Of a stretch of DNA of 64,000 nt, positions 12,126 to 23,287 are shown one piece after another. This DNA comes from Melitaea cinxia. Its lineage: Eukaryota > Arthropoda > Insecta > Lepidoptera > Nymphalidae. The stretch spans positions 315,001-379,000 of the forward strand of contig NC_059415.1 in NCBI RefSeq assembly GCF_905220565.1, given 5' to 3'. How positions within the stretch are numbered: the first letter of the stretch is position 1; each line of letters opens with the position of its first letter. Under the pieces are notes generated by a model. That model searched no databases and was not told the origin of the DNA. It saw only the letters and a program-made list of their open reading frames with translations. The position numbers were made by a program, and so were the translations under genes.

Positions 12126-12207
12126 AGTTCTGACTGCAACATATATACTAAGTGCGCTTAAAAACACTGATAGCGCGATTCAGGCTCAGTTCGCGTAATT
12201 TCTTTCA

Positions 12208-12487
12208 GGCTATCCTGATCTGAATCGGACCGGGTCCTGATCCTGTATGCCTTACCATACTTGATTATATTTTACATCAGGCTATCCTGATCTGGACCGG
12301 ACCGGGTTCTGATCCAGTATGCCTTACCATACTTGATTATATTTTACATCAGGCTATCCTGATCTGGACCGGGCCGGGTCCTGATCCAGTATGCCTTACC
12401 ATGATTATATTTTACATCAAGCTATCCTGATCTGGACCGGGTCGGGTCCTGATCCAGTATGCCTTACCATTATTATATTTTACATCA
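12208..12487 (+). repeat. Four-unit tandem repeat (about 67-72 bp) within RepX
   Basis: Each unit begins GGCTATCCTGATCTGGACC and ends ATTATATTTTACATCA. Units start near 12208, 12280, 12352 and 12419. They vary by small deletions in the CATACTTGATTAT segment. The related RepX copies carry two units (36580-36735) or one (6120-6200 and 52443-52515), so the unit number varies between elements. Confidence 0.9.
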
Positions 12488-12608
12488 GGCTCTCCTTGTC
12501 TGGACCAGACCTGGTTCTGATAGAGCTTGCCGGATTTGGCATGGCTCATTCTATCCTGATGCGGTCCAGATACATTATCTGGTTGAGCCTTACCTTTTTC
12601 TAGTCGGG

Positions 12609-12832
12609 TAGTCGCCACGCTGGGCAGGCGGGTTGGTGATCACAGTGTTGGTTTTGTCGCACCAAAGAGGCTGCTACCCGTCTTCGGCCTGTGTATTTGA
12701 AACTCAGCAGTTGGATAGTTATCGCGTCATCGGTCGGCTTTTTAAGTTCCAAGCTGGTAGTAGAACTGTGCTATCCCATCCACGGGAAAAGAGAGGGGTT
12801 CCTATATTCTTTACTGCGTAGCCACACAGTAC
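12609..12832 (+). repeat. RTE-tail repeat (RepB), right part
   Basis: This continues 10334-10413 after the insertion. It starts TAGTCGCCACGCTGGGCAGG and ends CCACACAGTA. It is slightly diverged from other RepB copies. Confidence 0.85.
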
Positions 12833-15112
12833 CTTTAGTAGTTAGTACCTTAGTTCTGTACAGATAACTTAAGAAAATTATATTTTATGACCATTTATTA
12901 ATCTGGTTTCATATCTGTAACTCATAAAAGACGAATTATTATTAAGAGTTTGCAATATTAGATTTTTTTTACAAAGTTCTGGATGAAATACGATTTAGAA
13001 ATTGGGCTTAAGCTCTTTAACGCTCTCGAGAGCTCCACAATGGCTATCAAACAGTTGACATAGCCCTATAACTATTGTGGCTTGAGAAGAATGAACTATG
13101 AATGGGTTACAATCTGTTATTTATAATATGCTCACTTGAATTATAACAAGAACTCGAATTCAAAATGATTGAATATGTAAAATAACAACAAATTGAAAAA
13201 AAAAATTAATCCGGGTGTGTGTATATGTGTATAATAATCTGGACGCCATTGCACCTTGTATCTCAGTTTGACACTTTTTTTTTTTAAAGAAAGCATTATA
13301 ATTTCATAATAATAAATAAAACATAATTCATATTTACAAGTCACAAATTAAGAACTAAAAATTGTATTATAAAAAACTGCGTGCATACAAAGTACACATG
13401 TAAGAAGTGACACTTCTTTGGCAAAATAATTTTTAAGTCTCATTTATATTTATACAAATCTAAAACTTTGGATTTCCGTTCCAGCGCCATCGACAAAAAC
13501 GTCGCCGTTTCATCCGTAAAAATTTTACTCTCATGCGCCTAAAAAAAGTTTATAAAAAAATGTAAAAATTGTATTATATTTGTAATAATTAAGTAGTTGA
13601 TAGCAACGCCTGCGTTGCTTAAAATCCTTCTGACAGAGTATTTTAGGCAGAGACGTAAAATATCATTAAGATTTTTTAGACACAATTTCTCATAAAATGA
13701 TTTCCACCGCTAAATAGCTTACCTATCTAATGGTGTGTAAGGGAGTCCATAGAACATCTCCAATTTCCATTTTACCTCTTTCCTACCTTCTTGTAATCCA
13801 TATCACATTTGTGACCGATGCTACAAGGGCTTATAGCTGTGTTCCACCTCCAATGATTATGAATCGATTGTGCATGTTGAAATATCGTTGATGCTGACAT
13901 AAATACCCCTACAAACGTAACATGACATTTTCAAGATTTTATTTTTAGGATCATTCAAGTAATACGTAAAGGGTCTAGAATCAAGATGGTGGTTACGTCA
14001 GCTATATTTATTTATTATTTTTGAATAGATTAAAAATATATTAACCAATGTGTACGTAAGCATAGGGTGGAGGGTTTTGCTGACTTTCGCTAACAAGGAG
14101 GAGGAGGCGGTTAAAAATTACTAAAATTCTTTTCACGTAATACCTACTTGAATGATCATTTTATAGACCAATATATTTTTCTGCATGTATTCAATTCTGC
14201 ATTAATGTTTAGTTATATCAGGTAGATAAGAGAAACAAAAAAAAAACTAAAATGATAAATAAAAACTTCCAAAAGTGTATTTAAGTAGGTAAATTCACTT
14301 TTTATCAAAATAATTGCCCCCCAATAAAGTCATCAAATGTTTAAAGGCGGTTTACGCGTAAATATATCGGTGGCTGTTCTAAAAGCACTCTAAATGCCAT
14401 TCGAAACTTTTTCACTCAAAATATACTAAAAATTAACATTACTAATAATCCCATATTACGAAACGACCAGATTTAATGGAAATCCAATCTAATACTACAT
14501 CTATCCTTAATGTATGCTCTTTTAACCGTTATCAGGTTAACTTAAAGCTTCTTTTTGCGTAAACAGTTTTATGGCGAGTGAGTTCAACTTTGGATGGAGA
14601 TAATTTTTTTCGAATCTATTTCTGTGTAGGCAGGTATTAATTTGAGTGCGTGTTATTATGATCCCCGTGATGGATTGGATGAGTAAGCGAATATTTGTTT
14701 TCGAAAATTAACATTTAATGTTGGAGCAAATGTTTCATCAAATGTTATGCGATTATATTGGCGCCATTTTATATTTTCTTACTTATTTTGTTTTTTATTA
14801 ACTTGGGTAGTATTAAAAGCTAGATCTAGACGTGTCTTTTAATCTTTATGGAACTCTAAGATATTAATTAATAAGTATAATTAAAGCAATTATGTTTTGT
14901 GTGAAAAAATATGAAAGATATTTATCTTATAATTTATTTAGGGTTCAGTTCACTTCTAACTGTTTTTTAATAACACGTCATGCTTTTTCTCGGAATCTTC
15001 GGAACCTTTATGCAGACAATTCATAAAAAAATTACTTTAAAAATATTTTTAACAAAATACACGATTTTTAAAAACTCTAGCAACGTGACTCTATTGAGTA
15101 CATATTTATATA
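12833..15112. other. AT-rich stretch, nothing recognised
   Basis: Apart from a possible RepJ scrap (GTAAGAAGTGACACTTC, about 13400) I see no coding, RNA or repeat feature. A pair of poly-T/A runs lies at 13270 and 13197. Confidence 0.5.
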
Positions 15113-15492
15113 TATCCATCCATCCATCCATCCTTTAGCCCCTACAAGTCCACTGCTAGACGTAGGTCTCCCCTAATGCTCGCCAATCCATTCGGTCATG
15201 TGCCCTCTGAATCCAGCGGCTTCCCGCTGTTTTCCTTTCCACCTGGTTATTCCGGCCTGTGCTTCTTTTGCCGAGATGTGGTCGCCATTCGAGAACCTTT
15301 CTTCCCCATCGGTTGTCGGTTCTTCTAACACTATGGCCTACCCATTGCCACTTTAGCTTGCAGATTTTGAGAGCTTTATCGGTGACCTTCGTTCGTCTAC
15401 TAACTACTGTCTAATTTCATCGTTTCGGATTCTGTTGTGTAGCGAAATATCAAGCATATCTCTCTCTATCGCTCGCTGAGTGACCTTAGTCG
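15113..15492 (-). pseudogene. RTE-like LINE 3' end, decayed
   Basis: The minus strand gives pieces such as ERDMLDISLHNRIR, GRHSGY-type weak matches, and SNGDHISAKEAQAG with stops between. The order resembles the C-terminal tail of RTE-type endonuclease-RT proteins. The 3' end at 15113-15132 is a (CATC)n tail on the plus strand. Several frameshifts make it clearly dead. Confidence 0.65.
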
Positions 15493-16149
15493 ATGGAAAA
15501 GACTAACGGTAAAAGCCCACGTCTCAGTTTATATATATATATATAGGCGCCAAGAAGTGAAAATTTTGTAGGGCAATTATTTAAACATTTTTTACTATCT
15601 GCAATGAAAACGGAGGTCGGGAATTTGTTTTTGTTAATTAACAATAGCCCTATTTATTGAAAAATTGATTTTAAAACTTTTTTCGAACGGGAATTTATTC
15701 ACTCAAGTGTCAAGTGCCATGACTACTATCTAGTGCTCGTCACAAATAAAATAAGAGAATGGATTATTAAATCTCCGTACATTATGTCAATTCAAATACT
15801 AGATTTGATTAATCAGTTCTCCCGTAACTATGCTTACTGTAAAGTAATCGAAACGTCGGGTATTTAAAAACTTAAATAACCGCGTTAAAATTTGAAAAAG
15901 TTGTTTCATTATAATGATCATAACCGTGCCTGTTTTCACGCTAAAAGTAAAGGTAATTGGAGATGGTCACGTATAGAGATTGCCCAGACAAACATATCGC
16001 TTGAGCCTGTAATATCCCACTGCTGAGCATAGGACTTTTTTCCCCATATAGGAGAAGGATCAGAGCTTAATCCACCACGCTGCTCCAATGCGGGTTGACG
16101 GATACATACAAAAACACACACATACTTTGAACAAATTATTGATAACAAG

Positions 16150-16870
16150 TTTAATTGTAATCACATTCAACAAGTGTGTAATAAACTACGGCAGTTTCTT
16201 GCAAATATAATAGTAATTAAAAATCGTATCCCGTTTAACTTAAAACTTATGCTTTACTTTGCATTGGGAGAATTTATGCAATACGGCTTTAGTAGTTGCG
16301 GCTGTCGTACATACAAAAGTTATTTGGACCAGATCTATAATCTTCAACTTAAAATTATTAAAATATTATCACCTAAAATAAAATGTCAATTTTGTAATAA
16401 GGAAATGGGCCTCTTTACCAATGTAAAGCTTACTCGTACATTCACAAGTAAATTTTGTATTACTTAAAAGACAGTTTTCAACGAGTCATTAAAAATGTTA
16501 TTGAACATTTTGTATGCAGCGGTACCAATATGTACGGTAAGCGAACAAGCGGTTATATTACGCTTCGACTTATTAAAAACCTACCCCCAGAGTTGTACAA
16601 AAATATTTCAAATGTAAATATTAAAAGTTGACTAAAACAGCATTATTTATAACAAATATTTTGGGTTAAAAAGTTATATATAAGATTTTATAAGCTTTAT
16701 AAATGGTTTTTGTATTTTTGTTAATATTTTAAGTATTGTAAAAGAAGTCGTACATTGTCTGTGACCTTTAATAATAATTTTTATGTATAAATACTCTACG
16801 ATAGCACAGGTATAAAGCTGATTTTTCGTTGCTATTAATAATTGTGTATTGTGGATTGTATATAAACGAT
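16150..16870 (+). pseudogene. Jockey/CR1-like LINE ORF2 C-terminal remnant
   Basis: An open stretch at 16174-16467 has the layout of the RT C-terminus: CNKLRQFLANI, then LMLYFALGEFMQYGFSSCGC, then IYNLQLKIIKIL. A frame change follows, and YITLRLIKNLPPELYKN appears near 16555-16610, which resembles the last motif of such ORFs. An AATAAA-containing AT-rich tail ends it. The clade is uncertain. Confidence 0.6.
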
Positions 16871-17053
16871 AATAAATGGAAAAAATAAGTTTCTGCTAAT
16901 AAAACCTATAGGTTACGTATGAACTGGATAATAATTTAGCTGCAACTGCAAAACATGATGAAAACACGTTGATTTTTTTCACGTAATAAAAAAAAACATA
17001 TTAAGAAGATTTATCACCCACAATGTCAAGTTATGATCGTTTGTTCTTTGTTT

Positions 17054-17934
17054 TTTAACCGACTTCCAAAAAAGGAGGAGGTTCTCAATTCGACTGTATT
17101 TTTTTTATGTATGTTACATCAGGACTTTTGACTGTGTGGACCGATTTCGACAATTTTTTTTTAATCAAAAGGTGGTTTGTGTCTGTCTCATTTAAATTTA
17201 TTTGAGATCTAACAACTACTTTTCGAGTTATATGTAATAATGTGTTTTTACTTGACGCTTTTTTCGTCGACCTACGTTGTATTATACCGCATAACTTTCT
17301 ACTGGATGTACCGATTTGAATAATTATTTTTTTGTTAGAAAGGGGATATACCTTGTTTAGTACCGTGATAAGGAAATCAGGATCTGATGATGGGGTCCCA
17401 GAGAAATCGAGGGAAACTCTCGAAAATCCGCAATAACTTTTTACTGGGTGTACCGATTTTAATAATTTTTAATTTAATCGAAAGCTGGTGTTTATCATGT
17501 GGTAACATATGAATTTTATCGAGATCTCATAACTAATTTTTGAGTAATCTTTGATAACGCGTAGTTACTTGACTATTTTTTCGTCGATCTACGCTGTATG
17601 TGTATGTATGTATATGTATATATATATGTATGTGTGTATGTATATGTGTATATATGTGTATGTATATTTACGTATTATATGTATATATTATGTATGTACA
17701 CCTCCATGCCGTCTAATTCTTTAGTCATGTCCTTTTCATGCTAGAGGTTGTCTGGAAGAGATCGCTCTTTTAGCGATAAGACCGCCTTTTGTACATGTCT
17801 ATATTTTCTTTTACGGTGTAAAATTTTTCTCTGATAGTGTACAATAAAGAGTATTTGTATTGTATTGTATTGTATGTGTCTCGTCGATGTAATTGAAGTC
17901 GGTTTTTTTTTCGTTTGCGAGCAAACACAATTAT
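17054..17934 (+). mobile_element. RepC long copy with LINE-tail insertion and TG/TA microsatellite
   Basis: Starts TTAACCGACTTCCAAAAAAG and ends TTGAAGTCGGTTTTTTTTTC. At about 17588-17700 it carries a TG/TA microsatellite, and at 17735-17877 a RepK LINE-tail copy. Confidence 0.7.
17735..17877 (+). repeat. RepK: LINE 3' tail fragment
   Basis: GGTTGTCTGGAAGAGATCGC, TTAGCGATAAGACCGCC and CAATAAAGAG, then (TATTG)n. This is the 3' end of a LINE family common in Lepidoptera. Relatives are at 11762-11905 and 55850-55950. Confidence 0.65.
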
Positions 17935-18689
17935 TTCATATTATTATTATATACGGAACATTTCAAACGCGAGCTAAATTCACACTTCGATATTTTTTAT
18001 TGTGAATCAATTAGTATCGCTAGTTGTCAGTAATTTGCGATCTCATAGCGTTCGGCAGAATGGCTCGTGCAGCAATTTTTTTCACTTTCATTTGATAAGT
18101 ATCAGTGAGAGAAATTCTGCTTATTCATTGATATAGTTTAAAGGTAATAAGCGACAATATCTACCTGCTACTTAGAAGTTCTTTGCTTGTTGCTTGTGAT
18201 GAATGATATCTATAATATATTTCATTTATGTAATATCTAAAGCCATTTCTTAATAGAATTATTTTTTCGAAGTTACCACCTTGTGTACACGGGTACTCAC
18301 ATTTAATTAGTAAATAAATGCATATTCATCCAATTTAATTTTTACTCAATACGTTATATAGTCCATAAAATTGAAGTACAATGTAATAACAATAGATGGC
18401 ATTGTGTTACAATGTTAATAAAACTATGTAGTTAAACTCCAAATATTATTAATAGATGCTAAGTGTTGGCACATGGCTGACGCATTTAACTTTTCGTATT
18501 TACTGTCTACTTGACCAGATTTATAACCTACATCAAGATTCGGATTATAAGAGTTAAGTCTGGAATTCTGGGACTGTAATCTAGGATTGATAAGTATTAA
18601 GTAATCGGTAAAATAGCCTATAAGTGTGAGTCGTCACATTTTTTTATACAGGAACCGGCTTCCTGTCACAAAGTATGTATTAAATAACA

Positions 18690-18900
18690 TAGCCATCTAA
18701 TGAGCTCGTGACACTTTACGACGCCAGTGTCGCCGGTGTCCACCCAATCCTCGCGGGTGTCAGCGCAGTTCCGAAGCGCAAAGTGAGTTAGTGTTGAAGG
18801 CGCGTATTGCCGCGGTCGGCGGTCGCTGCCCACTTGTTCCGTCTTGTGATTGCTTGCTACTCGCCTAGTATATGATTTCGTGACAGATGACGCACAAAAT
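18690..18900. promoter_or_regulatory. Repeat-free GC-rich block (candidate regulatory)
   Basis: Contains GCCGGTGTCCACCCAATCC, GCGCGTATTGCCGCGGTC and a CCAAT. No open frame persists. It stands out from AT-rich DNA on either side and matches none of the window's repeats. A CAAAGTGAGT near 18779 resembles a weak donor, so an unannotated 5' exon cannot be excluded. Confidence 0.3.
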
Positions 18901-19221
18901 TTGTTATTAGTAATTATAATTATGTCATGTGAAGATCGAAATTAATTCAATATTTTCACAAGTAATAAGCGATTTATTCAAGGTGTAAGTAGTTCTGCAC
19001 AAAATATTTTCTATTGTTAAGTAATTACTTTTAATAATTCCTGTTTCTCAGACTAATGGTTTTATTCTTAAAATTACGTAAAAAAACGTTAAACATATTA
19101 TAGAAGAACCAACAGTTGATTCCAATTACCATTAATATGACGGTATACTTAGATATGTCAGGCAAATATTTTTTTTTTATGTTTTATTAATAGTATTAAA
19201 TTCACCTAGCTTATTATAAGA

Positions 19222-19435
19222 CTAGCTGACCCCGCAAACGTTTCTTTGCCATATATGTTATTAACCCGCCTAATCCCCCCCCCCCCCCCCTTATAACTTA
19301 GGGGTATGAAAAATAGATGTTGGCCGATTCTCAGACCTACCCGATATGCCCACAAAATTTTATTAAAATCGGTCGAGCCGTTTCGGAGGAGTTCAATGTT
19401 TAACACAATGACACGAGAATTTTATATATTAGAGA
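19222..19435 (-). mobile_element. Short non-autonomous Helitron, reverse orientation
   Basis: Same family as 4338-4536. The CTAG end is at 19222, with the GGCAAA/TTTGC hairpin next to it. The TCTCTAATATATAAAATTC end is at 19435. It holds a C16 homopolymer (19275-19290) where the sister copy has GGGGGG. Confidence 0.8.
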
Positions 19436-19549
19436 TACAGATGTTCAATTAGCGTTACAGATTAAGGGATTTCAAGTTCCTTCAGCTCATCAGGGAGTCA
19501 GCCTTAACGTCGAAATTAATTCAAAATGAGATTTATCTCAAAATTTCCT

Positions 19550-19725
19550 CTATACTAGAGCAATGTCCGCAACTCCACAACTGTGCTGTAACTCGATTGC
19601 CAGCAGATGACCTCCGGACGCCTCACGAACACCTGCTAACTGCCCCCTTGTTTATTACTTACAATAGTTGCAATGCCGTTATGATTGCGTCTCTCGACGC
19701 CGGACTCCACTACTAAATACCGGGG
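19550..19725. promoter_or_regulatory. Repeat-free block with E-boxes
   Basis: Has CAGATG and CACCTG E-boxes close together (about 19605 and 19630), in GC-rich unique sequence. Function inferred only from composition. Confidence 0.3.
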
Positions 19726-19889
19726 AACTAATGACTTCGTTTAGTTCACTTATATTGTATTATAATAATATTTACAGTATTATATATATTTTATATTTGA
19801 TAAATAAAATTTGATCTATGTATAATGCATTTGAAAAGCAATAGTAGTTTTCTATTGAGGTGGAAGAAAGTAAAAAAAAAATCTTGCTC

Positions 19890-20093
19890 AAAATTTGGTG
19901 AAGAACCCTAAACGGCATCACTCTTACAGGAGATCGCAGCTAATGATACTGTCCTCAAATAAAGTTGTCTTTTTGTGGTAAGAAAGGTGACCAGAGTTTC
20001 TGGGGAAGATCGTGGATCACTAGCGCTCGACAACGCCCTGAAAATGTTCCTGGTGTTGCTGGCGTCCATTAGCTACGCCTACTTTCAGGCGAA
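19890..20093 (+). repeat. RepA, old diverged copy
   Basis: Recognisable by GAGATCGCAGCTAATGATAC and TTCCTGGTGTTGCTGGCGTC. Confidence 0.55.
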
Positions 20094-20324
20094 CGCTGAG
20101 ATGTCCTTAACTGTCATTCCAAAACGTCATAAGTAATCAAAATTCAAAACTACGTTACGAAACAAAATCGAATACAAAAGGTACTCTCAAACGATATTAA
20201 AACGTCGAAGCAAAATATTAGTTCATAAATTTAATTTCACGTTTAACGTCTCTCTATAAAGTTGATGATAATATTTTTCCAAGCAATTACTCGAACTCTT
20301 TGAGGCGGTAATCATCGTTTAATA

Positions 20325-20470
20325 GGCCCGCAACAATCACAGCGGGGCGGGGGTAGGGGCTGAGCCGGGGTGGGTACATTTGAACCTTCACGCAGAAAGG
20401 ATAATTCTGCGATCAAAGCCTGACAAGCGCAGGTGGAGTAGGGTGAGCATGGGATCGAGATGAGCTTACT
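20325..20470. promoter_or_regulatory. Repeat-free GC-rich block
   Basis: GCGGGGCGGGGG resembles an Sp/KLF site; CAGGTG is an E-box. No coding potential. Confidence 0.3.
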
Positions 20471-20510
20471 GTGTTAATTAAACTTTTATTTTCAATAAGT
20501 AATGCTTTGA

Positions 20511-20645
20511 CTAGCCCGTTGGCGCAGTTTGCACTAACACTGCTGTCTGTCCCGAGAGTTGTGGGTTCGATTCCCACCTCGAGTCTGGGTGTGATAAAAG
20601 ACGGCCGTGTGCGTTAACTATGTTATAACTCTTTTTTATTATTTG
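20511..20645 (+). mobile_element. tRNA-derived SINE (GCCCGTTGGCGCAGT head)
   Basis: The head has RNA polymerase III promoter boxes: A-box region TTGGCGCAGTTTG and B-box GGGTTCGATTCCC, spaced as in a tRNA. The body is short, then an AT-rich (ATT)n tail. The cloverleaf arms do not all pair, so it is a SINE and not a tRNA gene. Confidence 0.75.
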
Positions 20646-21659
20646 ATTATTATTATTGCTATATATAAAAGAAATAGATTTTGATTACATAAAGTATACA
20701 CATACCTATTATGATTTGTAAATCGTAATTGTAGTAACAGGCTTGCATTAGGTTGGGCCGCTAAATACTGCCAATAATGTAACATTAAATAGCCTAATTT
20801 CAATAAATTGGTAATTTTTATTATTCAGTAAACTTTTGTATCGATAACAAATGTTAGACAATCTGCTGAACCGGATATTGGCAATTCTGATTGAATCAGA
20901 TTAATATATTATTTTCTGTAACAAGGACATGGTATGTACAGTGCTATAGTTTTTGTCCAATTATATTGAAACAATTGTTTTATTGAAAAATTAAGAATAT
21001 GTGCGTTTCGTCCTAGGCAGAAAATACTCATACATTTCTAAGGAACTCAAACAAAGTATAGTTAAAAACTAACAAAGCCTAAAGTTTACGAAGATAACGA
21101 AACATGCACAAATGATTGTTGCTACTAATATATGTATGTTAAATATAATTAAATACTATCACATTTCGCAGAAAGTGATGATTCAAAAGTGTTTTACAGC
21201 CTAATCGAGTAAAAACATTATGTTTTCAAGTGGGTAGGAGTGCAAATTGAAAATGCGAAAGATTAGGTTTTTCAACCGAGATCAGCGTTTAAAATGTTGC
21301 ACAAATGGATTTGATTAGTAAAGAATTTTTGTAATTCATTCACGTTCAAATTACCGACTAAATATAAATATACGTAGTAATATACCTATATGTTGTAGAC
21401 TTTAGGAAGATGATTTGAGGAGTATGACGAAATTATTGCAAGCTTATATAATTCCAAATTTTTTGAGAATTTTGTTAAAATCTATCTTAACTAGCTCTAC
21501 AGTTATGCATAATCTTTGTACACCCTATTAGTGGATTTGTGAATGTTTTGATTATTTATCTATGTTTTTTTTAACTGTATACTTATGAAGATCTCATAAA
21601 ATAAATTTTAAAAACTTGGTTTTAATTCAATGTATAAAAGTCCAGTAAATTGTTTGTCC

Positions 21660-21770
21660 CAGTAGCCTGTACCGCGTGGAGACGCTAGCGCGCCCCGCAG
21701 AGTGCTATATTAATGGCCGGACCGCTCCATTAATTAACTCAACGGTTTGTCTCTGTTAACCGCTTATTTA
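21660..21770. promoter_or_regulatory. Block with clustered homeodomain sites
   Basis: After a CpG-rich stretch (ACGCTAGCGCGCCCCGC) come TATTAATGG and CCATTAATTAACTC within 35 bp. TAAT cores facing each other are typical of Q50 paired-type homeodomain dimers, which Rx itself could bind. Confidence 0.35.
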
Positions 21771-21866
21771 ACCCTCTTCTGTATCCGCCATGTTCTTATC
21801 TGTTATATAAAAATATTTTAACTGTTTGTTTGTTCTGTCTAATCACAACTAGTAAATTTATTTGAC

Positions 21867-22095
21867 TAGCCCGTTTGCGCAGTTTGTGGTGACCCTGCTT
21901 TCTGCTGCGGGGGTTGTGGGTTCGATTCCCACGCCGAGTCTGAGTGTAATATGTATATTTATTTATTTATTTTATCGAAAAAAATATATGTAGCTATACC
22001 AGTCGGCTGTTACCTATAACACAAGCATTAAGTTGCTTACTTTAGGAACAGACGACCGTGTGTGTATTGTGTAGATATTTATTATTATTATTATT
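21867..22095 (+). mobile_element. tRNA-derived SINE, same family as 20511
   Basis: Head TAGCCCGTTTGCGCAGTTTG with B-box GGGTTCGATTCCC. The longer body includes GTTACCTATAACACAAGC and it ends in (ATT)n. Confidence 0.75.
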
Positions 22096-22152
22096 TAAAA
22101 TTTTTATACATATTTGTAATGAAAAACTTAAATACTGTGACTGAATTGACAT

Positions 22153-22385
22153 ATGACGATGCTTTGACGCAATGATCACAGCACTGGCTTACGGCAGTTG
22201 CGCTGATTGTTGCGGGTGTGGTAACCGCACATGGCATATTGGTATCGACCATACAGATATTTGTCGTGGTCTGGGCGTTTGTGTTTGAGTGATGTATGTG
22301 TTTCTGGACCCCCGGACACAGGTATAAACCATAGTGAAGGCCGTTGTGTGTGAGGTGTTCATTTTTGTGATATACCTGTGTCCAT
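22153..22385 (+). mobile_element. tRNA-derived SINE (second family)
   Basis: The head GACGATGCTTTGACGCAATG lines up with GACGCGTTGGCGCAACGGTC of 24940. The body is GTCGTGGTCTGGGCGTTTGTG and the 3' part CCCCCGGACACAGGTATAAA. The minus-strand ORF here is a by-product. Confidence 0.7.
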
Positions 22386-22652
22386 ATGGACATTTATACT
22401 ACAATTATTTGTAAAATTGGAAAATTATTCTTTCTTGACAAGTAGAAACAGTATAAGCCACATAACCATAATTAGCCTGCTCAAATACTAAAGTTTATTT
22501 AATAACAATTGTATTTGTAAGTAGGTATAGGGTAAGTGTATATTTACAAACACTTTAAAAACGTACTTCATCGTGTAGCATTTTAATATCCCCAAGGGTC
22601 AAGCCCCAGTGGTTCAAATGCCAATTTGAGTTCCATATTTTAATTTTTTATT

Positions 22653-22896
22653 TCTGCTCAAAATATGGAGCAGTCCGATTGGGGTAGTACCTCGACCTTA
22701 CAGAAGATCACAGCTATATAATACTGTTTTCAAGCAGTATTGTGTTCCTGTTGGTGAGTAAGGTGACCAGAGCTCCTGGGAGGATTGGGGATTGGGTCGG
22801 CAACGCACTTGCGATGCTTCTGGTGTTGCAGGTGTCTATAAGCTACGGTAATCGCTTACCATCAGCTGAGCCGTACGCTTGTTTACCAAACTAGTG
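22653..22896 (+). repeat. RepA copy
   Basis: From CTGCTCAAAATATGGAGCAG to CGCTTGTTTACCAAACTAGTG. Confidence 0.75.
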
Positions 22897-23059
22897 ACAT
22901 AAAAAAAAAATACATCGAACCAATCTGAGTAGCTAATGAAAATGTACATGGTTATATTTTGCTTGTAATTTTAGGCTATAAAACATCACTATGACACGTA
23001 GGAGCCGTAAAGAAAAAATATATAGTAAGTATACGATTATTATGATAATATACACTGAG

Positions 23060-23287
23060 GTGGGGGACCAGCAGGAAATCTGGAGCAGTCCGTCTGGGGC
23101 AGTACCTCAACCTTACAGAAGATTACAGCTAAATAATACTAAGGAAGGTGGCCAGAGCATCGGGGGGGGGGGGGGGGAGTCAGAGGTAGGGTTGGCAATA
23201 CACTTTCGATGCTTTTGGTGCCACAGGCTACAGTAACCGCTTACCATTAGGTACCTTCACAGGTCCTACGCTTGTCTACCGACCTAA
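23060..23287 (+). repeat. RepA copy with a G16 run
   Basis: Same family as 22653, 160 bp away in the same orientation. A G16 homopolymer (23162-23177) replaces the GGGAGGATTGGGG segment. Confidence 0.75.

Larger units (their letters stand above)
10836..12141 (+). mobile_element. Ginger-like (KRBA2-type integrase) DNA transposon, degenerate, nested
   Basis: The termini are TGTTGCAGTCAAAACTC and its inverse GAGTTCTGACTGCAACA, followed inward by TTAACCAG/CTGGTTAA. TATA flanks both sides (10832-10835 and 12142-12145). RepX copies at 6258 and 36785 show the unfilled site (GTATATATAC). TGTNR termini and a 4-bp duplication are traits of Ginger elements. Inside, an integrase-type frame runs from about 11142 to 11720 with stops and frameshifts. 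Each end carries a 200-bp array of an 18-bp palindrome. The 3' part (11760-11905) resembles a LINE 3' tail (RepK). Confidence 0.7.
10416..12608 (+). mobile_element. CCCGA-ended TIR element (RepX), large copy with a nested insertion
   Basis: The ends are CCCGAGTAGAAATTTTTT on the left and ...TTTTTCTAGTCGGG on the right, near-perfect inverted repeats. Flanking TA (10414-10415 and 12609-12610) is a target duplication, shown by intact RepB copies. Clusters of GGTCCAGATCAGG-type motifs in both orientations lie near both ends. The interior holds a VNTR (12208-12487) and the nested transposon 10836-12141. No transposase of its own is visible, so it is non-autonomous. Relatives are at 6121, 36473 and 52126. 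Confidence 0.8.

Noticed and set aside
18690..18900. An upstream Rx coding exon
   Set aside because: Stops occur in all frames over this block and the donor-like CAAAGTGAGT is weak; kept only as a possible regulatory or 5' UTR block.
20511..20590. A tRNA gene from the A-box and B-box pair
   Set aside because: The arms do not pair into a full cloverleaf, and the same head recurs at 21867 and 34117 with a shared body; it is a SINE. The heads at 24940 and 31280 were rejected likewise.
22091..22393. 100-codon minus-strand ORF
   Set aside because: It covers a SINE copy; the same sequence recurs elsewhere with frame-breaking differences.
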